Positions 33,350 to 42,976 of a stretch of 64,000 nucleotides of DNA are shown piece after piece. Below the pieces are notes generated by a model that was not told the origin of the DNA, ran no database searches, and worked only from the letters and a program-made list of their open reading frames with translations. Source of the DNA: Bacillus sp. NEB1478 (GTDB lineage: Bacteria > Bacillota > Bacilli > Bacillales > Fictibacillaceae); contig NZ_CP134049.1 in NCBI RefSeq assembly GCF_031582965.1, positions 806,001 through 870,000 of the forward strand, in the 5' to 3' direction. A program made the translations under genes and the position numbers. Position 1 is the first letter of the stretch. Every line of letters begins with the position of its first letter.

Positions 33350-33414
33350 ACCAGACATACGGTGAGGCGTTGCAAAGGGCCCTTGTACGTCTACGTCATT
33401 TGTTCTTTGGTTAA

Positions 33415-34740
<1,326 letters not shown>

Positions 34741-34742
34741 TA

Positions 34743-34788
34743 GGGGACAGACCCCATACAAAGACAAACCCGCCATTTTGTCTTTGTG
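34743..34788. repeat. GGGGACAGACCCC repeat with inverted repeat after eno
   Basis: GGGGACAGACCCC (34743-34755) starts 2 bp after the eno stop and is followed by ACAAAGACAAA/TTTTGTCTTTGT (about 34757-34787), the same composite plan as the elements after crh and trpE. Confidence 0.75.
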
Positions 34789-34797
34789 GAAAAGACA

Positions 34798-34836
34798 GCC
34801 CCCGAACAGGTGTGCATACTCACCTGTTCGGGGGCT
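34798..34836. terminator. Strong terminator of the glycolytic operon
   Basis: GCCCCCGAACAGGTG pairs perfectly with CACCTGTTCGGGGGC (15 bp) around TGCATACT; then TTCACTTTTATT. On the minus strand it could also stop transcripts of the small toxin gene. Confidence 0.9.
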
Positions 34837-34891
34837 TCACTTTTATTCATACATATTACGTACGTACAGCCATTTCCAAAAATGCTGCTGC

Positions 34892-34978
34892 TTATCGGGA
34901 ACGATCGTTAGAATGAAGGATGGTAGCAATGAGCATTGAGAAACTGATCATGAGTGAGATGGTTTCAAAGACGGTCAT
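34892..34978 (-). CDS. Putative holin-like type I toxin (28 aa)
   Basis: A 28-residue peptide, MTVFETISLMISFSMLIATI followed by LHSNDRSR: one transmembrane helix with a short polar/charged tail. The N-terminus matches the pattern MTV(F/Y)E(T/S)L-LMI-F of the Hol-Tox/TxpA-like small toxins of Firmicutes, which are usually silenced by an antisense RNA. GGAGGG lies 7 nt before the ATG. An in-frame upward extension exists but lacks an RBS. I could not identify the antitoxin RNA with confidence. Confidence 0.65.
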   Translation of the reverse strand: MTVFETISLMISFSMLIATILHSNDRSR

Positions 34979-35242
34979 CTGGTATCCCTCCAATCTTGTT
35001 TCCATTAAGATTTGTAGATTAAGGGTTGTCCTATACACTAAAAAATAGAATTTTGGAAAAAAATAATCAAAATGCTTACCCATTAAGTTATGCATTGCAG
35101 GTTCATTTTTTTTCCATAACTCATAAAAATACAGTAGATTATCGCACTTGCTTGAATAATTAATTTCCTTATTTCTTCTATTTTTCTTTTATTTCAGATA
35201 AAATGCTTGTAACAAGTTATTGTTTTGTTCGGGGGAATTTTA

Positions 35243-35941
35243 ATGAATCAAAGCTTATATATACGAGTGGAAGCTGGAGACCCTTATGATTTAGGCAGTT
35301 TGTTTCCTATTAAGCCTGAGGGCCAGCGCTTAACATTTGGCAGGTCATCACATACAAATGAAACGGATATATCATTCATCAGTCCGTACGTATCACGCAA
35401 TCATGTTGAAATTTTTCTAAACAACGGTGAGCCGTTTATTTGTGATATGAATTCAAAGCACGGAACAGATCTAAACAACCAATCTTTAGATCCGAATGTA
35501 CCTCATCGGCTTCAATCAGGTGATATTATCAGTCTAGCTAAAGGTGCAGTGCTTTTTACCTTCTTAAATACAGATTCCAGTGATGCTGATTTAACGATGG
35601 AATTTACTTCCCCGATTCAGCCGGCTGAAACGAAAATAGCGAAGGGACTCCATATTATTCCGGAGCGCCGGCAAATTAATATCGATGGTGAACCTTTATT
35701 TTTATCAGGGAAACATACAGATTTGCTTGTCTTTCTTTATCGGAAAAAGAATCAGGCTGTCAGTACAGATGAAATCAAGATTCATATTTGGCCGGAGAGA
35801 ATCCTGCCAGGGTCCAACCAAATTCCTGACGTTGGAAACGACGAGATCAATGCGCTCGTATACCGTTTGAGAAAAAAACTTGGAATCTATGGAGATGCAA
35901 TTGTTACTGTTCCACGTTACGGATATATGCTTCAACTTTAA
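35243..35941 (+). CDS. FHA domain protein with C-terminal winged helix
   Basis: 232-residue cytoplasmic protein. The N-terminal FHA domain (about 1-105) has all hallmark residues: TFGRSS, VSRNHVEIF and DMNSKHGTDLNN, so it should bind phosphothreonine peptides. The C-terminal half (about 135-232) resembles the OmpR/PhoB-type winged helix (LFLSGKHTDLLVFLYRKK, INALVYRLRKKLG, VPRYGYML). No receiver domain is present, so signal input probably comes from Ser/Thr phosphorylation. The start at 35243 has GGGGGAAT upstream; monocistronic with a terminator. Target genes unknown. Confidence 0.8.
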   Translation: MNQSLYIRVEAGDPYDLGSLFPIKPEGQRLTFGRSSHTNETDISFISPYVSRNHVEIFLNNGEPFICDMNSKHGTDLNNQSLDPNVPHRLQSGDIISLAKGAVLFTFLNTDSSDADLTMEFTSPIQPAETKIAKGLHIIPERRQINIDGEPLFLSGKHTDLLVFLYRKKNQAVSTDEIKIHIWPERILPGSNQIPDVGNDEINALVYRLRKKLGIYGDAIVTVPRYGYMLQL

Positions 35942-35954
35942 ATAAAATCTTAAG

Positions 35955-36004
35955 AAAACTGGCAAAAAAGTGCGATTATAGAACACTTTTAAGCCAGTTT
36001 TTTC
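35955..36004 (+). terminator. Terminator of the FHA gene
   Basis: AAACTGGC-aaa-AAAGTG pairs with CACTTTT-aa-GCCAGTTT, followed by TTTTC. Confidence 0.9.
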
Positions 36005-36066
36005 TTGTCCTGCTATTTCTAATACAAAAATAGATGTCTTTTAAGTAAAGACAAAGCTCAAATTAA

Positions 36067-36191
36067 ATGATATCCACGGTAAATCCAAATATATCCACGG
36101 AAATCGCCCATAATTCCAAGTTAAATTAATTTTATCCACACTTACGAGCGATATATCCACGTTACATACTATTTTATCGATTTTCCGACAA
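36067..36191. repeat. Intergenic array of ATATATCCACG units, 20-21 bp period (array 2)
   Basis: Five clear units end at 36078, 36099, 36120, 36140 and 36161 (GATATCCACG, ATATATCCACG, ATAATTCCAAG, ATTTTATCCACA, ATATATCCACG); a weak sixth follows at 36171-36180. Spacing is 21, 21, 20 and 21 bp. It closes with CGATTTTCCGACAAATC, like array 1. The fourth unit contains TTATCCACA (36132-36140), a perfect DnaA-box consensus. No gene is seen in 36006-36388. Confidence 0.72.
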
Positions 36192-36388
36192 ATCTCTTCA
36201 AGTCCCAAGCGCCATTTGACGTATCAAATCACACCGTTCACGAATTTTTCTGAAACTTATCATTTCCTTATGACAAAAAAATCATCTAAAAGCCATTTTA
36301 CCTATTTACAAAAGAGAGTAAATTAAGTAAAAGGAAAAAACTCTTTTTCTTATACTGTTTTTTTCCATATAGGTGTGGTGAAGATTAA

Positions 36389-36649
36389 ATGAGGGTAGAG
36401 GAAACTATACAACAGCGAAAAGACAGAACGTTTAGATATCATTTGTATCTGGCATTTATTATTCTATTATTTACGATTCTTATTGTTAAAGCTTACGAAT
36501 TACAAATCACAAATGGTAAAGAAGCACGATTGAAGTCGGAAACTTATCAAGATGTTGTTGTGAAGAAATCCATATTCAACGACCAATATTATTCCTCCCT
36601 AAAGGACACACCACTAAAAAAAGGCATAAAATCAACTAAAGAACAGTAA
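36389..36649 (+). CDS. Short single-TM protein resembling a PBP N-terminus
   Basis: 86 residues: a basic N-terminus (RVEETIQQRKDRTFRYH), one membrane helix at about 18-36 and a polar tail. The start resembles the membrane anchor of class B penicillin-binding proteins (helix followed by AYELQITNGKEARLKSE), but no catalytic domain follows and no PBP-like sequence was seen in other frames downstream. It may be a truncated remnant or an independent small membrane protein. GGTGTGGTGAAG upstream can act as RBS. Confidence 0.5.
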   Translation: MRVEETIQQRKDRTFRYHLYLAFIILLFTILIVKAYELQITNGKEARLKSETYQDVVVKKSIFNDQYYSSLKDTPLKKGIKSTKEQ

Positions 36650-36694
36650 AATGAATATGGGGGATGTCCTCATAACAGCGAAGAGGGGATGTTT

Positions 36695-37027
36695 ATGATG
36701 CAGCCACTTAAACAAGAATCTCCGGATGGTGCAGAAAAGAAACAAGAAAAATTAAATCCAATCAGTTTCATTGGAAAAGTGAAAGAATCAAAGGGAAATG
36801 TTTTTACGATTATTCATAAGAAAACAACGATGAAAGTCCAGCTCGATGCGAAAACAGAACTGCTGGATGGAGATAAGGCGCTGGATATTGATCCTGATGA
36901 AGCGGTCCAGCCAGGAGTAACCGTTCAAATCATTGGTTTGCTCAATAAAAGGCTTAATGTCATTAAAGCTGTGCGACTATATATTTTTCACAAAGAATTT
37001 GATATGAATTACCTTGGGTCAAATTAA
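36695..37027 (+). CDS. Conserved-looking soluble protein, unknown
   Basis: 110 residues with a charged N-terminus and a beta-rich body (SFIGKVKESKGNVFTIIHKK, VTVQIIGLLNKRLNVIKAV), compatible with a small OB-like barrel; no family recognised. The ATG at 36695 is preferred over that at 36689 because AGAGGGG ends 6 nt before it. It may be cotranscribed with the preceding gene (45 bp gap). Function unknown. Confidence 0.55.
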   Translation: MMQPLKQESPDGAEKKQEKLNPISFIGKVKESKGNVFTIIHKKTTMKVQLDAKTELLDGDKALDIDPDEAVQPGVTVQIIGLLNKRLNVIKAVRLYIFHKEFDMNYLGSN

Positions 37028-37217
37028 GTTTCCAGCTAAAGAAAACTAGGCTGAGATATTATTTGAACTTATATTATCGCCTTTTAACTTGTCCGCACAA
37101 GGATATCACCCTGTTAATTAGATATACTTATTGATTGTGTAAAAAAACTTTGCCTCGTCCTTTCCACTATGATACATTTATAGTAACGTAACGTGGAACG
37201 GTGGAGGTGTAACATTC

Positions 37218-37448
37218 ATGCTAGCAGCAGTAAAAATCCTTCTTATTTTAGTATCAATTGCTCTAATTACTGTCGTTGTTCTTCAATCAGGTCGTTCGGC
37301 TGGGTTGTCAGGTGCGATTACAGGTGGTGCTGAACAGCTTTTTGGTAAGCAAAAGGCACGCGGTCTTGATGCATTGCTTAGTAAGCTAACAGTTATTCTT
37401 GCAGTTTTGTTTTTTATTTTGACTGTAGCAGTCGCATATTTCTTATAA
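37218..37448 (+). CDS. secG: Preprotein translocase subunit SecG
   Basis: 76-residue protein with two membrane helices (about 3-22 and 56-75) and the loop [34 protein letters not shown] that is typical of SecG. It stabilises SecYE during protein export. GGTGGAGGTG precedes the ATG. First of the secG-est-rnr-smpB-ssrA block conserved in Bacillus. Confidence 0.95.
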   Translation: MLAAVKILLILVSIALITVVVLQSGRSAGLSGAITGGAEQLFGKQKARGLDALLSKLTVILAVLFFILTVAVAYFL

Positions 37449-37461
37449 AAAAATGCAATCA

Positions 37462-37500
37462 AAGCAACAGGTGGATTTATTCCTCTGTTGTTTTTTATTT
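37462..37500 (+). terminator. Terminator of secG
   Basis: GCAACAG pairs with CTGTTGT across a loop, followed by six T residues and ATTT. Confidence 0.75.
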
Positions 37501-37594
37501 TGGTCAAAATTCGATTCGTACCCAATCTTTTATTGAGTATGATATGATTTGATACGTACATAAAAGGGTAATCTAAAGTCAAAAAGGTGGTAGC

Positions 37595-38284
37595 ATGATT
37601 GGCTGTCTTTGTTTACACGGTTTTACAGGCGGACCCTATGAAATTGAACCCGTAACGGATTACTTATCCCAAAATACGGACTGGGTTTTATCCATCCCAA
37701 CCTATCCAGGTCACGGGACCAAACTTTCTCTAAAAGGGATTACACACATAGAATGGTTAGAAGCAGCGGAAAAAGCATACTTAGAACTACGGAAAAAAGC
37801 AGATCAGATTTATATTGTCGGGTTTTCAATGGGCGGGATGATCGGAGGATATCTCGCATCAAAATACGGCTGCGACAAATTGATTTTATTAAACGCAAGT
37901 GCGTACTATTTAAATCCAGGCCAGATGATCAAAGATATAGCAGATATGATGATCATCGGGTTAAGAGGCGGATTAAAGGATCATGAACTTTATCATAGAT
38001 ACAGAAAAAAGTTGCTGGATACACCTTTTAGTGCCACAAAAGAGTTTCGGAAGCTTGTAAAAACACTTAAGCCCTCAATGTCAAATATAGAGGCTCCCAC
38101 ATTGATCGTTCAAGGCGAATGTGACGGTCTAGTTCCAAGAAAGAGTGCAGAGTTTTTATATGCTGCGATTGCAGCCTCCAATAAGAGAATTTGTTATTTT
38201 AAAGAATCAAAACACATGATTTGTCACGATGTTGAAAAAGAGCAATTAATCGATGAAGTTTATCAATTTTTACTGAACGAATAG
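37595..38284 (+). CDS. Alpha/beta hydrolase, carboxylesterase-like
   Basis: 229-residue serine hydrolase of the Est30/monoacylglycerol-lipase type: oxyanion region [10 protein letters not shown], nucleophile elbow GFSMGG (Ser at about 77), acid in QGECDGLVP and His in SKHMICHD. No signal peptide, so cytoplasmic. It is a divergent paralogue of the following esterase and separated from it by 13 bp. AAAAGGTGG is the RBS. Substrate unknown. Confidence 0.87.
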   Translation: MIGCLCLHGFTGGPYEIEPVTDYLSQNTDWVLSIPTYPGHGTKLSLKGITHIEWLEAAEKAYLELRKKADQIYIVGFSMGGMIGGYLASKYGCDKLILLNASAYYLNPGQMIKDIADMMIIGLRGGLKDHELYHRYRKKLLDTPFSATKEFRKLVKTLKPSMSNIEAPTLIVQGECDGLVPRKSAEFLYAAIAASNKRICYFKESKHMICHDVEKEQLIDEVYQFLLNE

Positions 38285-38297
38285 GAGAGAAAACAAC

Positions 38298-39044
38298 ATG
38301 AAAATCACAGCACCAAAACCTTTTTTCTTTGAAGGTGGAAAACGGGCCGTTTTAATGCTGCACGGATTTACAGGCAGTTCTGCGGATGTCCGAATGATGG
38401 GGAGATTTCTGCAAAAAAAGGGCTACACTTGTCATGCTCCGCAGTACAAAGGACATGCAGTGCCTCCTGAAGAATTGGTTCACACAGGTCCTGATGAATG
38501 GTGGGAAGATGTAATCGGGGGCTACAACCACTTAAAAGAACAAGGATATGAAGAAATTGCGGTTTGTGGACTTTCACTCGGCGGCGTCTTTTCACTAAAA
38601 TTAGCCACACAACAGCCTGTAAAAGCAGTCATACCAATGTGCGCTCCTATGTCGATCAAGAGTGAAGAAGTGATGTATAGAGGGGTTTGCGAGTACGCTC
38701 GCGAATATAAAAAACGTGAGCAAAAATCACCAGATCAGATTGAACGAGAAATGGAAGAATTTGAAAAAACACCAATGAATACATTAAAAGCACTGCAAGA
38801 CCTTATCCAAAGCGTAAGAAATTCAGTGGATATGGTATATGCACCCACCTTTGTGGTGCAGGCTAGACATGATGAAATGATTAATACCGATTCTGCAAAT
38901 ATTATATTCGAAGAAGTGGAAAGCGATAAGAAAGATTTAAAATGGTATGAAAATTCCACACACGTTATTACATTGGACAAGGAAAAAGAACAGCTGCATG
39001 AAGATGTTTATGCGTTCTTAGAAGACCTCGATTGGTCAGAATAA
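38298..39044 (+). CDS. est: Carboxylesterase (Est30/YvaK family)
   Basis: 248-residue thermostable-type carboxylesterase family hydrolysing short acyl esters. It closely follows Geobacillus Est30: [27 protein letters not shown] with catalytic Ser, [19 protein letters not shown] with Asp and [15 protein letters not shown] with His. GGAGAGAAAACAAC precedes the ATG. Position between secG and rnr is conserved. Confidence 0.95.
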   Translation: MKITAPKPFFFEGGKRAVLMLHGFTGSSADVRMMGRFLQKKGYTCHAPQYKGHAVPPEELVHTGPDEWWEDVIGGYNHLKEQGYEEIAVCGLSLGGVFSLKLATQQPVKAVIPMCAPMSIKSEEVMYRGVCEYAREYKKREQKSPDQIEREMEEFEKTPMNTLKALQDLIQSVRNSVDMVYAPTFVVQARHDEMINTDSANIIFEEVESDKKDLKWYENSTHVITLDKEKEQLHEDVYAFLEDLDWSE

Positions 39045-39074
39045 CACCTTTTCCACACAAAAGGAGGTCAGTTT

Positions 39075-41393
39075 TTGGAAAAACTACAAATACTCCAGCT
39101 CATGAAAGATTCGGATAAGCCGATGACAGTTACCGAAATTGAAGAAGCCCTTCAACTGCCTGATGCAAAAGCTTTCAAAGAACTGGTTTTATCATTAAAT
39201 GAATTAGAAGATGAAGGTGCGCTGGTACGAACCCGTACAAACCGCTACGGTCTTCCAGATAAAATGAATCTGATTAAAGGCCGTGTCCAAGGCCATGCAA
39301 AAGGCTTTGCTTTCTTAATTCCAGAAGAGGAAGACCAAAAAGACGTTTATATTTCACAGCATGATATGAACGGTGCAATGAGCGGGGACACAGTCCTTGT
39401 TCGATTAAATAACACTTCTTCAGGTTCGCGTCCAGAAGGAACGATCATCCGCATACTCGAGCGCGGTGTTACAGAAGTAGTAGGAACGTTTCAGGAAAGC
39501 CGCCGATTTGGATTTGTAGTCGCGGACGATAAACGAATTCCGAATGATATCTTTATTCCGGCTGAAGGTGTAAATGGTGCGATCGAAGGACATAAAGTTG
39601 TTGTTAAAATTACGAAATATCCGGAAGGTAAAAACAGCGCTGAAGGAGAAATCATCCACATCATCGGTCATAAAAATGATCCTGGTGTAGATATTATTTC
39701 TGTTATTTTCAAACACGGCTTGCCGCGTGAGTTTCCTGTAGAAGCTTTAGAACAAGCTCACAATACGCCAGATGAAATCGATCCGAAAGATATTGAGGGA
39801 CGAAGAGATCTTCGCAGCGAAACGATCGTTACGATTGATGGCGCGGATGCTAAAGATTTGGATGACGCTGTTCATGTCATTAAACTTCCGAACGGTCATT
39901 ACAAGCTTGGCGTTCATATCGCCGATGTTACGCATTATGTAACAGAAGACTCCGCTATTGATAAAGAAGCACAAGAACGTGGAACAAGTGTATACCTTGT
40001 AGACCGTGTTATCCCTATGATTCCGCATCGTCTATCAAACGGGATTTGCTCGCTCAATCCAAAAGTGGATCGTCTGACAATCTCCTGCGAAATGGAGATT
40101 AATCATGATGGGGAAGTTGTAAAACACGAGATTTTCCCGAGTGTTATCAAAACAACTGAACGTATGACATATACAGATGTTCGAAAAATTCTTCAAGACG
40201 AAGACGAAGAGGTAACGAACCGCTACGAACCGCTTATTCCATTCTTTAAACTCATGGGCGAACTTGCAGAAGTTTTACGTAAAAAGCGTTTTGCCCGAGG
40301 AGCGATCGACTTTGATTTTTCTGAAGCAAAAGTACTGGTGGATGAAAACAGCGATCCTAAAGATGTGGTCTTGCGAGAACGGTCAGTTGCTGAAAAGCTG
40401 ATTGAAGAATTCATGCTTTGTGCGAATGAAACGATTGCTCAGCATTTCCACGAGTTAGAGCTGCCATTTATGTACCGTATCCACGAAGACCCAGATGAAG
40501 GTAAACTTGAACGCTTCCTGGAATTCATCGGAATGTTTGGATACGCACTCAAAGGTTCTGCGAGTGACATCCACCCGCGAAGCCTTCAGCAGCTTCTTGA
40601 GACAATTAAAGGTGAGCCAGAAGAAATGGTGATCAGCAAGATCATGCTTCGCTCAATGAAACAAGCGAAATATGACCATATGTCACTTGGTCACTATGGT
40701 CTGGCGACAGAATTCTATACGCATTTTACTTCGCCAATCCGCCGTTATCCTGATTTAATCGTACATCGCTTAATTCGTACGTATTTATTCCAAAAAGACA
40801 CAGGACCAAAAACAGTCAGCCACTGGAAAGCAGAACTGCCGGGAATTGCGAAGCATTCATCAGCCATGGAACGACGTGCGGTAGACGCTGAACGTGAGAC
40901 AGACGAGCTGAAAAAAGCACAGTTCATGGTCGATAAAATTGGCGAGGAGTTTGATGGAGTAATCAGCTCTGTAACAAATTTTGGGCTGTTCATTGAGCTT
41001 CCGAATACCATTGAAGGACTCGTTCATGTCAGTTATCTAACAGATGACTATTACCGTTTCGATGAAAAATTCATGGCAATGATCGGTGAGAGAACAGGGA
41101 ATGTCTTCAGAATTGGTGATGAAATTTCAATACGAGTTGTGAATGTTAACGTAGACGAAAGAGCAATTGATTTTGAAATCGTTGGCATGAAAGGAACACC
41201 ACGAAGACGCCATAAAGACCGTCAGCAAGTAATTGACACTGGTGATCAAGCGAAACGCGGACGCGGAAGAAGAGGCAAGAGCCGAACGAATGAATCAGAA
41301 CGATCCAATGGTCCGCAAGATTCTAAAAAAGGTAAGAAAAAGCCGTTTTATAAGCCCGTCGCGAAAAAGAAAGGCAAGAAAAAGAAGAAATAA
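39075..41393 (+). CDS. rnr: Ribonuclease R
   Basis: 3'-5' exoribonuclease (772 aa) of the RNB family that degrades structured RNA and, with SmpB-tmRNA, nonstop mRNAs. N-terminal winged helix and cold-shock domains (1-220), RNB catalytic core with [16 protein letters not shown] (metal Asp residues), C-terminal S1 domain ([20 protein letters not shown]) and a Lys-rich tail. Start is TTG with AAAGGAGGTCAG upstream. It is encoded just before smpB and ssrA. Confidence 0.97.
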   Translation: MEKLQILQLMKDSDKPMTVTEIEEALQLPDAKAFKELVLSLNELEDEGALVRTRTNRYGLPDKMNLIKGRVQGHAKGFAFLIPEEEDQKDVYISQHDMNGAMSGDTVLVRLNNTSSGSRPEGTIIRILERGVTEVVGTFQESRRFGFVVADDKRIPNDIFIPAEGVNGAIEGHKVVVKITKYPEGKNSAEGEIIHIIGHKNDPGVDIISVIFKHGLPREFPVEALEQAHNTPDEIDPKDIEGRRDLRSETIVTIDGADAKDLDDAVHVIKLPNGHYKLGVHIADVTHYVTEDSAIDKEAQERGTSVYLVDRVIPMIPHRLSNGICSLNPKVDRLTISCEMEINHDGEVVKHEIFPSVIKTTERMTYTDVRKILQDEDEEVTNRYEPLIPFFKLMGELAEVLRKKRFARGAIDFDFSEAKVLVDENSDPKDVVLRERSVAEKLIEEFMLCANETIAQHFHELELPFMYRIHEDPDEGKLERFLEFIGMFGYALKGSASDIHPRSLQQLLETIKGEPEEMVISKIMLRSMKQAKYDHMSLGHYGLATEFYTHFTSPIRRYPDLIVHRLIRTYLFQKDTGPKTVSHWKAELPGIAKHSSAMERRAVDAERETDELKKAQFMVDKIGEEFDGVISSVTNFGLFIELPNTIEGLVHVSYLTDDYYRFDEKFMAMIGERTGNVFRIGDEISIRVVNVNVDERAIDFEIVGMKGTPRRRHKDRQQVIDTGDQAKRGRGRRGKSRTNESERSNGPQDSKKGKKKPFYKPVAKKKGKKKKK

Positions 41394-41406
41394 ACTGCAT
41401 GATAAT

Positions 41407-41434
41407 CAAGGTTCATCTGTAAGGGTGAACCTTG
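41407..41434. terminator. Perfect hairpin between rnr and smpB
   Basis: CAAGGTTCA pairs perfectly with TGAACCTTG around TCTGTAAGGG. The 3' arm overlaps the smpB -35 box. There is no clean T-run (ACGTTATTT follows), so it may be a weak terminator or an mRNA 3'-end stabiliser. Confidence 0.5.
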
Positions 41435-41460
41435 ACGTTATTTGACCAAATTGTTATAAT
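41432..41460 (+). promoter_or_regulatory. SigA promoter of smpB
   Basis: TTGACG (41432-41437), exactly 17 nt, TATAAT (41455-41460). Confidence 0.85.
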
Positions 41461-41494
41461 TGGGGTTCACTTGCTGTGGGGAGGATTGAGTTAC

Positions 41495-41962
41495 ATGCCA
41501 AAAGGAGAAGGTAAAGTCGTCGCACAAAATAAAAAAGCGCGGCACGATTACCATGTCGAAGAAACATTTGAAGCTGGAATTGTCCTTCAGGGCACGGAGA
41601 TCAAATCCATTCGCGCAGGACGGGCAAACTTAAAAGATTCATTCGCCCGTGTGCAAAACGGCGAGTTGTTTTTACACAATATGCATATCAGCACATACGA
41701 GCAGGGAAATCGCTACAACCATGATCCGCTTCGTACACGTAAGCTGTTATTGCATCGTAAGGAAATCAACAAGCTTTTAGGTGCAACAAAAGAACAAGGC
41801 TATTCGATTGTTCCTTTGAAAATGTATCTTAAAAATGGCTTTGCAAAACTACTGATCGGTCTTGCAAAAGGTAAGAAGCATTATGACAAGCGTGATGATC
41901 TGAAGAAAAAGGATGCAAAGCGTGAAATCGAGCGTGCATTCCGAGATCGTCAAAAAGTCTAA
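41495..41962 (+). CDS. smpB: SsrA-binding protein SmpB
   Basis: RNA-binding OB-fold partner of tmRNA, needed for its entry into stalled ribosomes. The ATG at 41495 (GGGGAGGATTGAG upstream) gives 155 residues starting [19 protein letters not shown]; the upstream open extension overlaps the promoter. Conserved segments: [39 protein letters not shown] and the Lys/Arg-rich C-terminal tail that mimics mRNA. Directly upstream of ssrA. Confidence 0.97.
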   Translation: MPKGEGKVVAQNKKARHDYHVEETFEAGIVLQGTEIKSIRAGRANLKDSFARVQNGELFLHNMHISTYEQGNRYNHDPLRTRKLLLHRKEINKLLGATKEQGYSIVPLKMYLKNGFAKLLIGLAKGKKHYDKRDDLKKKDAKREIERAFRDRQKV

Positions 41963-41988
41963 TTGGTTCTTCTTACAGGAACTTACAA

Positions 41989-42017
41989 TTGAGACAAAGC
42001 CACAAGAATGTTATACT
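41989..42017 (+). promoter_or_regulatory. SigA promoter of ssrA
   Basis: TTGAGA (41989-41994), 17-nt spacer, TATACT (42012-42017). Predicted start near 42024, leaving a 5' precursor of about 77 nt to be removed by RNase P. Confidence 0.75.
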
Positions 42018-42100
42018 AATTACACAAGTGAATAAGAGCAAATAAGCTTTTATCTCTCTCCGTGGTTCAGCAGGATTAATTTCTTGCACCATTTTATAAT

Positions 42101-42738
42101 GGGGACGTTACGGATTCGACAGGGGTAGTTTGAGCTTAAGTTGCGAGTCGAGGGGGTCGGCCTCGTTAAAACGCCACAGCCAATAACTGGCAAACAAAAC
42201 AACAACCTAGCTTTAGCTGCGTAATAGCACTTTAGCTGTTCCTCCCTCCATCGCCCATGTGGTAGGGTAAGGGACTCACTCTTAGTGGGCTACGCCGGTT
42301 GTCCTCCGCCTGAGGACGATGGAAGAGAATAATCAGGCTAGCGGTCCGGACGCCTGTCGGCTGGCAGATGGATTCGCGAAATGCGAATAAACCGACTACA
42401 CTCGTAGAAGCTTAAGTGCCAATATCTTTGGACGTGGGTTCGATTAGGATTAGTCGCCTTGTGTGGTAACACATAAGTGAAAATCCGGCTTTATCGGTGA
42501 AACCTAACCAGTGGAAATCTTCACTGCAGGGCAATGCCGAGTGGTATGTGGAGCAATCCAACAGCCATGTATCGACTTATAGGCTGCCGGTTTTTGGTAG
42601 TACTAGGATACGAAATTCTGCTTGGATACAAGTAAATTTATGTTTCGTATAATACGCCGGGGGACCTGAATATCAGGTTCAAGATATAGTCAGTGCCATG
42701 ACGAAAGCATGGAACAACATGTCCCACCGTCTCCACCA
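42101..42738 (+). ncRNA. ssrA: tmRNA (ssrA), interrupted in the T-loop by an intron
   Basis: The 5' end GGGGACG pairs with CGTCTCC before the encoded CCA (42736-42738), including the G3-U70 type alanine identity pair. GTTACGGATTCGACAGGGGT is the conserved 5' tRNA-like domain. The tag reading frame starts at GGC 42189 and ends TAATAG at 42222: GKQNNNLALAA, preceded by the charged Ala. Several pseudoknot stems follow. The T-arm 5' strand GTGGG with TTCGAT is at 42434-42444, but its partner TCCCAC is only at 42722-42727. The intervening 277 nt are the intron annotated below; the spliced RNA would be 361 nt, the usual Bacillus length. Confidence 0.95.
42445..42721 (+). ncRNA. Group I intron in the tmRNA T-loop
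   Basis: The insert lies between U42444 and U42722 and has the diagnostic group I features. P1: exon CGAU plus intron UA pair with UA-GUCG (42451-42456) around GGAU, giving the U-G pair at the 5' splice site. P10: GGA (42447-42449) pairs with the 3' exon UCC. P7: GACU (42574-42577) pairs with AGUC in the typical AAGATATAGTC segment (42681-42691). A terminal P9-type hairpin CCATG/CATGG precedes the final G (42721). Other hairpins are ATACGAAA/TTTCGTAT and ACCTG/CAGGT. It is too short for a homing endonuclease. Splicing is inferred, not shown. Confidence 0.9.
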
Positions 42739-42754
42739 ATACATAGGTGGATAC

Positions 42755-42784
42755 AGACCAACATTCATTTGTTGGTCTTTTTTA
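42755..42784 (+). terminator. Terminator of ssrA
   Basis: AGACCAACA pairs with TGTTGGTCT around TTCATT, followed by six T residues. Confidence 0.9.
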
Positions 42785-42923
42785 TATCTCAAAAAAAGCT
42801 TCTTAAGGTGAATTAATAAAGTGGATTTATGTGAACTTTAAAGCTTACTAATAAAAAAACTAAATATTTTCCCTGAAAATAAGAAATATAGACAGGTAAC
42901 CTATGCCTTTTTAAGACTTATTA

Positions 42924-42932
42924 CATATAATA
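42924..42932 (+). promoter_or_regulatory. SigK-like -10 upstream of the coat-like gene
   Basis: CATATAATA fits the SigK -10 consensus CATANNNTA, 45 bp before the start codon. The -35 AC at the right distance is not convincing. Confidence 0.35.
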
Positions 42933-42976
42933 CATGGACAAGAAATAGTCAATATTATTTTCAGGAGGAAAATTTT

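Noticed and set aside
36067..36191. CRISPR array
   Set aside because: Units are about 11 bp with 10-bp spacers, degenerate, and no cas gene is in the window.
42434..42727. Two-piece (permuted) or broken tmRNA gene
   Set aside because: Both tRNA-like halves are in the normal order, the tag frame is intact, and the insert has splice-site pairings and the P7 motif of group I introns. Excision gives a perfect T-arm.
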